5,432 nucleotides of DNA from Rhodoferax sp. (GTDB lineage Bacteria > Pseudomonadota > Gammaproteobacteria > Burkholderiales > Burkholderiaceae_C). A model generated the notes under the pieces. It ran no database searches. It saw nothing but the letters and a program-made list of their open reading frames with translations, and was not told the origin of the DNA. The stretch's first letter is position 1; each line of letters begins with the position of its first letter. Positions 1-4,878 of the stretch are shown here, in pieces. Where the stretch lies: NCBI GenBank assembly GCA_018882485.1, contig VERU01000201.1, positions 1 through 5,432 of the forward strand, given 5' to 3'. The translations under genes and the position numbers were made by a program.

Positions 1-416
1 TCGCCGCCTCGCTGGCCGGTGCGGGCATCGCCGCCATCGACCTGTACGACCTCAACGACCAGGCCGCGCAGGCCCTGGGTCAGCGGCTGCAGGCCGAATA
101 CCCGGGCATCGCGGTGCGCATCGGTCACCGCGATCCGCAGGGCTGCGACCTGGTGGTCAACGCCACGCCCCTGGGCATGAACCCGGGCGACCCGCTGCCC
201 CTGGAGGTGGAGCGGCTGTCGCCCGAGACCTTCGTGGGCGAGGTGGTGATGCGCACCGAGACCACCGCCTTTCTGGCGGCCGCGCAGGCCCGGGGCTGCC
301 GGGTGCAGGTGGGCTCGGACATGCTGTTCGAGCAGATCCCCGCCTACCTCGAATTCTTTGGCCTGCCGGTGGCCAGCGCGGAACAGTTGCGCGCCGTGGC
401 GCGGCTGAGTTACTGA
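1..416 (+). CDS. Shikimate/quinate dehydrogenase family protein, C-terminal half (5' end outside window)
   Basis: The frame is open from base 3 to a TGA at 414-416 and gives 137 visible residues, about half of a typical 270-290 aa AroE-family protein. Family marks: NATPLGM, the conserved NATP-x-GM segment of the nucleotide domain (codons near 156-176), and a closing GSDMLFEQIPAYLEFFG that matches the G-x-x-ML-x-x-Q helix. These enzymes reversibly oxidise shikimate or quinate at the ring 3-hydroxyl with NAD(P). After the second Rossmann strand the protein reads IDLYDLND. An Asp there (codon 48-50) replaces the Asn-Arg-Thr that biosynthetic AroE uses to hold the NADP phosphate, and resembles NAD-using catabolic quinate/shikimate dehydrogenases. 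The usual D-x-x-Y-x-P segment reads EVVMRTETT, so this is a divergent paralogue, not clearly the biosynthetic AroE. The catalytic Lys and Asp lie upstream and cannot be checked. It is convergent with the CoA-transferase gene. Family is firm; substrate is inferred. Confidence 0.88.
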   Translation, partial: AASLAGAGIAAIDLYDLNDQAAQALGQRLQAEYPGIAVRIGHRDPQGCDLVVNATPLGMNPGDPLPLEVERLSPETFVGEVVMRTETTAFLAAAQARGCRVQVGSDMLFEQIPAYLEFFGLPVASAEQLRAVARLSY

Positions 417-478
417 GCCGCGCCTGACGGTGCGCCGCCACCGCCAGACGCCGCCGGGCACGGCCCGAGGCCGCGGCT
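416..478. terminator. GC-rich hairpin cluster in the convergent gap, possible bidirectional terminator
   Basis: The 62-nt gap between two facing stop codons is packed with inverted repeats. AGCCGCG at 416-422 pairs perfectly with CGCGGCT at 472-478, so the two arms bound the gap. Inside are two smaller hairpins: CGGTG/CACCG (428-432 with 439-443, 6-nt loop, extendable by CTG/CAG past one mismatch to 424-447) and CGGGC/GCCCG (455-459 with 463-467, 3-nt loop). No T-run follows on either strand, so this is not a classical intrinsic terminator. It could pause polymerase, protect 3' ends or help Rho, or be a by-product of high GC. The position between converging genes favours a 3'-end role. Confidence 0.35.
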
Positions 479-2077
479 TCAGGCCAGGAACAAGCCGGCC
501 GGCAGCACTTGCAGGTCGGGGTCGATGGGCGGCACGAAGTCCATCTGCCCGAGCACATCGCGCTGCAGGTCGATGCCGGGCGCGAGTTCGAACAGCTCGA
601 CACCCCGGGGCGTGAGGCGGAAGCTGGCGCGTTCGGTCAGGTAGAACACCTGCTGGCCACGCCGCAGGCCCTGGGGCCCGCTGAAGGTGATCTGCTCCAC
701 CTGCTGCACCAGCTTGCGGACCTCGCCCTGGCGCAGCACGGTCATGCGGCCATCGCCGGTCTGCAGCTGCACCCCCTTGGCGGCGAAGGTGCCGCAGAAC
801 ACCACCTTGCGGGCGTTCTGCGCGATGTCGATGAAGCCACCCGGGCCGACGGTCAGGCCCCCCAGGCGGCTGACGTTCACATTGCCCTGGGCGTCGAACT
901 CGCCAAAGCCGAGAAAGGCGATGTCCAGCCCGCCGCCCGCGTAGAAGTCGAACTGCGTGGCCGCATCGAGCATGGCGTGGGCATTGCGGGCGTAGCCGAA
1001 CAGCACCCCGTCCATCAGCGTGCCGCCGTAGGTGCCATGCTCGATGGTCTGGAAGATGCGGTGCTGCTCGTTGCGCGCCGCCACCAGGCGGGCCACGGCG
1101 TCGGGCACACCCACCCCGTAATTGACCACCGGGCGCGCCTTGCCGGTGTTGAAGAGTTCCTGCGCGGCGCGGCGCGCGATGGCCTGGCGCTCGCCGAAGC
1201 GCTCCTGCGCCGCCGCCACCTCGGCGGCATGGTCGGCGGCCTCGGCGGCCTGCCGGGCCGGGCCCACCAGTTCACCGCTGAAGGCCGGGTCGAAGGCGAT
1301 GTCGTAGCTGGTGCGCTGATCCGGGTCCACCACGATCGCATCCACCCAGGCCGCCGGAATGCGCACCTCGCGCGCCTTGAGGGCGCCGCGCGGCAGGCGC
1401 TCGCCGACCTGCACGATCACCTTGCCGCCGCTGTTGCGCGCGGCCAGCGCCAGCGATTGCGCATCCAGGTTGGCAGCCTCGTGCTCGAAGCCGATGTTGC
1501 CGTCCTCGTCGGCGCTGCTGGCCCGCACCAGCGCCACATGGATGGGAAAGGGCTTGTAGCGCAGGTACTCCCGGCCGTCCAGCTGCACCACCTCGGCCAG
1601 GTCCTCGCGGGCCGAGGCGTTCATGCGGCCGCCGCCCTGGCGGGGGTCGCACACCGTGCCCAGGCCCACGTGGGTGAACAGGCCCGGGCGGCCGGCGCCG
1701 ATCTCGCGCATGAGCTGGCTGGAAACGCCCCCGGGCAGGATGTAGGCCTCGATCTTCTCGTCCTGGGCGAGCTGCTGCATGGCCGGCGACCAGACCCAGT
1801 GCCCGCCGATCACGCGGCGCACCAGCCCCTCGTGGGCAAAGCAGTTGACGCCCCGGGTCTTCTTGTCGCCGATGCCCAGCGCGTGCAGCAGGGTGAGCTG
1901 GCGCGGCGCCCCGGTGGACAGAAAACGCTGCTGCACCGCCTGGAACAGGTGGGTGGCCTCCATCAGGCCGCCACCGCCGCCCATCAGGCCGACGGTGTCG
2001 CCATCGCGGATCAGCGCAGCCGCTTCGGCGGCGGTGACGAAGAGGGACGCGGGGCTGCTGGGCGGTTTCATGGGCAT
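479..2077 (-). CDS. Acyl-CoA:carboxylate CoA-transferase, YdiF/propionate CoA-transferase type (family I)
   Basis: The product is 532 aa, the usual length of the fused alpha-beta YdiF and propionate CoA-transferase proteins. The enzyme moves CoA from a donor such as acetyl- or succinyl-CoA to a free carboxylate through a glutamyl-CoA thioester in the cytoplasm. The catalytic glutamate is Glu346 in IEHGTYGG (codon 1040-1042), followed by the Gly-Gly of the oxyanion region. The N-terminal alpha domain (about 15-270) carries a Gly-rich CoA loop GLMGGGGG (30-37), GGHWVWSP (91-98), IEAYILPGGVSS (109-120) and RNSGGKVIVQV (214-224). The beta domain (about 290-520) ends with ELAPGIDLQRD (497-507). 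ATG at 2077 and ATG at 2071 are both possible starts; neither has a Shine-Dalgarno sequence. It is last in the minus-strand operon, 55 nt after the acyl-CoA dehydrogenase, and would activate the pathway's acid substrate. Family is firm; substrate is unknown. Confidence 0.93.
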   Translation of the reverse strand: MPMKPPSSPASLFVTAAEAAALIRDGDTVGLMGGGGGLMEATHLFQAVQQRFLSTGAPRQLTLLHALGIGDKKTRGVNCFAHEGLVRRVIGGHWVWSPAMQQLAQDEKIEAYILPGGVSSQLMREIGAGRPGLFTHVGLGTVCDPRQGGGRMNASAREDLAEVVQLDGREYLRYKPFPIHVALVRASSADEDGNIGFEHEAANLDAQSLALAARNSGGKVIVQVGERLPRGALKAREVRIPAAWVDAIVVDPDQRTSYDIAFDPAFSGELVGPARQAAEAADHAAEVAAAQERFGERQAIARRAAQELFNTGKARPVVNYGVGVPDAVARLVAARNEQHRIFQTIEHGTYGGTLMDGVLFGYARNAHAMLDAATQFDFYAGGGLDIAFLGFGEFDAQGNVNVSRLGGLTVGPGGFIDIAQNARKVVFCGTFAAKGVQLQTGDGRMTVLRQGEVRKLVQQVEQITFSGPQGLRRGQQVFYLTERASFRLTPRGVELFELAPGIDLQRDVLGQMDFVPPIDPDLQVLPAGLFLA

Positions 2078-2132
2078 GGGCCGGGAGGATGGACGGGAAG
2101 GCGGCGGGACGGGCCAGGCGGACGGCAGCGCC
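2078..2132 (-). promoter_or_regulatory. C-rich, G-poor leader before the CoA-transferase gene
   Basis: Read on the coding (minus) strand, this 55-nt gap holds 31 C, 14 G, 9 T and 1 A. It has no purine-rich ribosome binding site. It carries TCCATCCTCCCG (2093-2082) four bases before the first ATG, nearly the same as an element in front of the acyl-CoA dehydrogenase gene. No promoter boxes are visible. C-rich, unstructured RNA of this kind can be bound by Rho or by ribosomal protein S1, but neither is shown here. Confidence 0.3.
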
Positions 2133-3296
2133 TCAGGCGGCCGGATCGAACAGGGCAGCGCCTTTCCTGAGGGCGCTGCGGGCGATCACACCGCGGTGGA
2201 TCTCGCTGGTGCCGTCGAAGATGCGGTAGATGCGGGCATCCCGGTAGTAGCGCTCGATGGGCAGGTCGCGGCAGTAGCCCATGCCGCCGAACACCTGCAC
2301 CGCCCGGTCGACCACGCGGCCCAGGGTCTCGGCCGCGTGCACCTTGACCATGGCGATCGGCTCGCGCGCGTCCAGCCCCTGGTCGAGCATCCAGGCGGCG
2401 TGGTAGACCATCCAGCGCGCCGCGTTGATCTCGATGACGCTGTCGGCCAGCATCTGCTGCACCATCTGGAAGTCGCCGATGGGGCTGCCGAACTGCCGGC
2501 GCTCCTGCGCCCAGCCCAGCATCCGCTCGCAGACGTGGCTGGCCTTGCCCACCGCCCGCGCGCCGACCTGGGCCAGCCGCACCACATTGAGCGCGCCCAT
2601 GGCCAGCTTGAAGCCCTGGCCCCGCTGGCCCAGCAGGGCCTGCGGCTCCAGCCGCACATCGTCGAAGAACAGCTCCATGTGCGGTGTGCCGCGCAGGCCC
2701 ATCATGCTCTGGTCCTTGCCCAGGGTGAAGCCGGGCAGGCCCTTGTCCACCATGAACATGGAGATCTCGCGTTCGCCGGTGCGCGCCGAAACCAGGAAGA
2801 AATCGCTCCACTGCGCGTCGCTGATGAAGTGCTTGGCACCCTGCAGCAGCCAGCTGCCGTCGGGCTGCTCGCGGGCCTGGGTCCGGATGCCCTGGGCGTC
2901 GGAGCCGGCGCCGGGCTCGGTGATGGCGATGGCGCAGGTGCGCTCGCCCGCCACCGCCGGCAGCAGCCAGCGTTCGCGCTGGGCATCGCGGCAGTGCAGC
3001 AGCGGCTCGTAGACGTTGCCGAAGGCGCGCCGGATCAGGATGTCGGTGGTGTGACCGAACTGTTCCTCGCACAGGATGCGGTCGAGGTGCGACAGACCGC
3101 CGCCGCCCACCCCGGCCGGCATGTTCATGCCGTACAGGCCCAGCGCCCGGCTGCGCTGCAACAAGTCCTGCGCCTGCTGCGGGTCCAGCTGGCCGCGGGC
3201 CTCGACCTCGTCTTCCAGCGGCCGCAGGTGCTCGGCGATGAAGCGGCGCACCGTGGCCACCAGCATCTTCTGTTCGTCATTCAGGGCAAAGTCCAT
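2133..3296 (-). CDS. Acyl-CoA dehydrogenase with Asp at the catalytic-base position
   Basis: The product is 387 aa, a normal length for the family of soluble FAD enzymes that introduce an alpha-beta double bond into acyl-CoA and pass electrons to ETF. Layout: N-terminal helical domain (about 1-118) opening MDFALNDEQ; the middle beta domain with ITEPGAGSD (125-133) for FAD and substrate, then WLLQGAKHFIS (149-159); and the C-terminal helical domain with RRQFGSPIGDFQMVQQ (266-281), QVFGGMGY (334-341) and FDGTSEIHR (360-368). In most short- and medium-chain members that last motif is YEGTSEIQR and the Glu is the catalytic base. Here it is Asp361 (codon 2214-2216). The isovaleryl-type alternative, the residue before the helix-G Arg, is Val239, so no Glu stands at either place. 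Start: ATG 3296 gives the canonical N-terminus, though no Shine-Dalgarno is seen. It follows the TIM-barrel gene by 39 nt. Possibly a cyclic acyl-CoA desaturase; family firm, substrate inferred. Confidence 0.95.
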   Translation of the reverse strand: MDFALNDEQKMLVATVRRFIAEHLRPLEDEVEARGQLDPQQAQDLLQRSRALGLYGMNMPAGVGGGGLSHLDRILCEEQFGHTTDILIRRAFGNVYEPLLHCRDAQRERWLLPAVAGERTCAIAITEPGAGSDAQGIRTQAREQPDGSWLLQGAKHFISDAQWSDFFLVSARTGEREISMFMVDKGLPGFTLGKDQSMMGLRGTPHMELFFDDVRLEPQALLGQRGQGFKLAMGALNVVRLAQVGARAVGKASHVCERMLGWAQERRQFGSPIGDFQMVQQMLADSVIEINAARWMVYHAAWMLDQGLDAREPIAMVKVHAAETLGRVVDRAVQVFGGMGYCRDLPIERYYRDARIYRIFDGTSEIHRGVIARSALRKGAALFDPAA

Positions 3297-3335
3297 GGCG
3301 GTCGGGAGGAATGGAGTCGGTGGGAGTCGGGTCGG
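3297..3335 (-). promoter_or_regulatory. C-rich leader before the acyl-CoA dehydrogenase gene, with CCGAC repeats
   Basis: On the coding (minus) strand this 39-nt gap holds 23 C and only 5 G and lacks any Shine-Dalgarno-like purine run. The pentamer CCGAC occurs four times (plus-strand GTCGG at 3301, 3316, 3326 and 3331). TCCATTCCTCCCG (3315-3303) sits six bases before the ATG and resembles the anti-Shine-Dalgarno sequence (CCUCC) rather than its partner. A near copy precedes the CoA-transferase start. Its function is unknown; translation may depend on coupling or on S1 binding. Confidence 0.3.
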
Positions 3336-4199
3336 TCAGGGCTGGAGCCAGGGCAGGCTGGCACTGCGGCAACGGGCGGCCCAGGCGGTCGGGTCGCAGG
3401 TCTTCTCGCGTTCGAGGTGGATCACCTCCACGCTCACCGGCAGGTCGGCGGGCAGGGCGGCAAACAGGCCGGCAAGGTCGATGCTGCCCTCGCCGGGCAG
3501 CAGCCGCTCGCAGCGGGCGGTGTGGATCAGCTGCTCGGTGCTGTAGTGGGTGCCGGCCTCGGCATCGCAGATCTGGGCGTAATGCAGCAGGCGCCGGGGG
3601 ATGGCGCGGATGTCGTCCAGCGTGGTGTGCGAGCGCCCGACATGCAGCGCATCGACCAGGATGCCGGCGTTGGCCGGCGTGCCGGCGGCCTGCACCAGGC
3701 GCAGGGCGCTGCGGGCATCGGGCACGGCGGTCCAGGGCATGAACTCGAGGTCGGCGGTGAGGCCATAGGGCGCCAGGGCCTCGCAGAGTTGCGCATAGGA
3801 CCGGGCCAGGCGCTGCGGCTCGGGGTCGTCGCCGGCCACCAGCACGGCGCGCGCGCCCAGGGCCGCACCGGCCTCGTACAGCGCGGCGTAGCGCTGCGGC
3901 TCGAAGCCGGCATCGAGGCGGATGATCTCCAGGTCGAACACGCCCACGCCGGTGTCGCGCTGCACCGCCCGCGTCTCGCGCAACACCTCGGGGTGGTGCA
4001 GCAAGGCCTGCTGCGGCGCACCCGGTCCGTTGGGCCACAGCCGCAGGCCCACGAAGCCGTAGCCGGTGGCCGCGGCCACGCGCAGCGCCTGCGGCGGGGT
4101 GCAGCGGTGCGAGGTGAGGTAGGCCAGCGAGAGGGCGCGCCCCGCTCCCGGGCGGGTGGCCGGGCCGGGGTTGGCGGGGATCGGGCAGGCGGCGCTCAT
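3336..4199 (-). CDS. Sugar phosphate isomerase/epimerase-like TIM-barrel protein (AP endonuclease 2 / xylose isomerase-like fold)
   Basis: From ATG 4199 the product is 287 aa, typical for this fold. This start shares an ATGA overlap with the stop of the NIPSNAP gene, so the two are probably translationally coupled; no Shine-Dalgarno is seen. Barrel strands end in the usual metal-binding positions: Glu152 in DLEFMPW, Asp183 and His186 in LVDALH, Gln209 in HYAQICDA, and Glu258 in VSVEVIH. The E-D-Q-E order fits hydroxypyruvate-isomerase-like enzymes that hold a divalent metal. PGEGSIDLAGL (235-245) is also a family segment. Members act on small polyols, keto acids and inositol derivatives, and include bacterial 3-dehydroshikimate dehydratases (AsbF, QsuB). 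Given the nearby shikimate dehydrogenase paralogue, a dehydratase of a hydroaromatic acid is a candidate, but as I recall those enzymes have His where this has Gln209. Residues 1-20 look like a poorly conserved tail. Fold is firm; reaction is not known. Confidence 0.85.
   Translation of the reverse strand: MSAACPIPANPGPATRPGAGRALSLAYLTSHRCTPPQALRVAAATGYGFVGLRLWPNGPGAPQQALLHHPEVLRETRAVQRDTGVGVFDLEIIRLDAGFEPQRYAALYEAGAALGARAVLVAGDDPEPQRLARSYAQLCEALAPYGLTADLEFMPWTAVPDARSALRLVQAAGTPANAGILVDALHVGRSHTTLDDIRAIPRRLLHYAQICDAEAGTHYSTEQLIHTARCERLLPGEGSIDLAGLFAALPADLPVSVEVIHLEREKTCDPTAWAARCRSASLPWLQP
4196..4199 (-). other. ATGA stop/start overlap coupling the NIPSNAP and TIM-barrel genes
   Basis: On the minus strand the bases at 4199 to 4196 read ATGA. 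The ATG starts the TIM-barrel gene and the TGA ends the NIPSNAP gene. The downstream gene has no visible ribosome binding site, so re-initiation by the terminating ribosome is the likely way it is translated. This also sets the start of the TIM-barrel gene. Confidence 0.8.
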
Positions 4200-4822
4200 C
4201 GCAGTGGCGACACCGCCGTGGGCAGCGCGATGGTGGAGACCATGGCAGTGGTCAGGTGCGCGGGCCCGCCCTTGGGCGGCCAGATGCCCTGGGCCACCGC
4301 CGCACTGCGGGCCTGGCTGCGCGCATCCAGCGAGGGGTAGGGCCAGATGTTGGTGAAGCGCAGCGGGCCGTCCAGCGCCACCATGGCCACCAGACAGGGC
4401 GAGATCCGGGCGCGCTGCGGCACCGCCTGCTGCCACAGGTCGATGGTGGGCTGCAGCCCGCCCGGGCGGATGCCGTAGGTGCGGATCTCGTAGACCGGCC
4501 CGAACAGGCCGCTTTCGGCGCTGGGGCGCACCGGCGCCATCCAGGGAAAGCCCCGGTAACTGTGCTGCTCCAGGCTCTGGGCCAGTTCGCCGCAGCCGAA
4601 CGGGCTGGCGCTGTGCCGGGTGCGTTCGCGCTCGGCCTCCAGCGCCTCAAGGGTGGCGAAGCCGCGCAGCACGATCATCTGGTTGAGCACCCCGATGTCG
4701 CTGGTCCAGCAGCCCAGCAGCTCGCCGCCGGCGCCCGGGGCGGCGCAGAAGTCACGAACCCGTTCGGCGGCCTGGGCGGCGGTGCCGAACGGCAGGGTCA
4801 GGGTGGCGAGTTCATAGTGCAT
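4196..4822 (-). CDS. NIPSNAP family protein with two tandem ferredoxin-like domains
   Basis: ATG 4822 is chosen because GGAG lies eight bases upstream; an in-frame ATG at 4840 has no ribosome binding site. The product is 208 aa. The second half (about 109-205) opens with VYEIRTYGIRPG, the signature start of a NIPSNAP domain, and contains RFTNIWPYPSLDAR (155-168), the usual strand and helix of this dimeric alpha-beta barrel fold. The first half (about 2-95), opening YELATLTLPFG, looks like a diverged copy with a Glu/Arg-rich helix (58-70). Bacterial NIPSNAP proteins are small and cytoplasmic, and no catalytic function is well established. They recur next to FAD oxidoreductases and TIM-barrel proteins in catabolic operons, which matches this position. 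No signal peptide or membrane segment is seen. It may be a ligand-binding, oxygenase-like or chaperone partner of its neighbours; that is inference only. Confidence 0.85.
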   Translation of the reverse strand: MHYELATLTLPFGTAAQAAERVRDFCAAPGAGGELLGCWTSDIGVLNQMIVLRGFATLEALEAERERTRHSASPFGCGELAQSLEQHSYRGFPWMAPVRPSAESGLFGPVYEIRTYGIRPGGLQPTIDLWQQAVPQRARISPCLVAMVALDGPLRFTNIWPYPSLDARSQARSAAVAQGIWPPKGGPAHLTTAMVSTIALPTAVSPLR

Positions 4823-4830
4823 CAGGGAAT

Positions 4831-4834
4831 CTCC
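4831..4834 (-). promoter_or_regulatory. Shine-Dalgarno sequence of the NIPSNAP gene
   Basis: GGAG on the minus strand is separated by eight bases from ATG 4822. It is the only clear Shine-Dalgarno among the four complete minus-strand genes and decides between the ATG codons at 4840 and 4822. Confidence 0.65.
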
Positions 4835-4842
4835 AGGCATCG

Positions 4843-4868
4843 TTCACTATTAAAAAAGTAGCAATGAA
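4843..4868 (-). repeat. AT-rich 26-bp imperfect inverted repeat, possible operator or RNA hairpin
   Basis: On the minus strand the arms are TTCATTGCTA and TAATAGTGAA around the loop CTTTTT. Seven of ten positions pair as Watson-Crick, two more as G-U in RNA, and one is mismatched. It fills most of the 56-nt gap between the FAD gene stop (4879) and the NIPSNAP start (4822) and is much richer in A and T than the surrounding DNA. The T-run lies in the loop rather than after the stem, so it does not fit an intrinsic terminator. TTGGAT (about 4873-4868) and the TTAATA region could form a weak promoter, but spacing and match are poor. Confidence 0.4.
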
Positions 4869-4878
4869 TCCAATCCCA

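Noticed and set aside
1961..1991. A direct repeat CATCAGGCCG at 1961-1970 and 1982-1991.
   Set aside because: It encodes the repeated Gly-Leu-Met on both sides of the Gly-rich CoA loop in the CoA-transferase, so it is explained by protein sequence and codon bias.
509..2170. A plus-strand open frame of 553 codons antisense to the CoA-transferase gene.
   Set aside because: It shows the same low-complexity composition and no recognisable domain, while the opposite strand encodes a complete enzyme with its catalytic Glu.
1779..4340. A plus-strand open frame of 853 codons running antisense through parts of the CoA-transferase and TIM-barrel genes and all of the acyl-CoA dehydrogenase gene.
   Set aside because: Its translation is rich in Ala, Gly, His, Gln and Arg with no family motif. 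It lies opposite three genes with intact catalytic motifs, so it is a stop-poor shadow caused by high GC.
4200..4436. An N-terminal extension of the TIM-barrel gene back to an ATG at 4436.
   Set aside because: It would overlap the NIPSNAP gene by about 240 bases in another frame, and the extra residues look like a shadow translation. ATG 4199 in the ATGA overlap gives the normal family length.
4823..4840. An alternative NIPSNAP start at ATG 4840.
   Set aside because: There is no ribosome binding site before it, whereas GGAG is well placed for ATG 4822, which also yields the family-like opening.
4851..4860. The T-run on the minus strand as an intrinsic terminator after the FAD gene.
   Set aside because: The T-run is in the loop of the imperfect hairpin, and no GC-rich stem precedes it.
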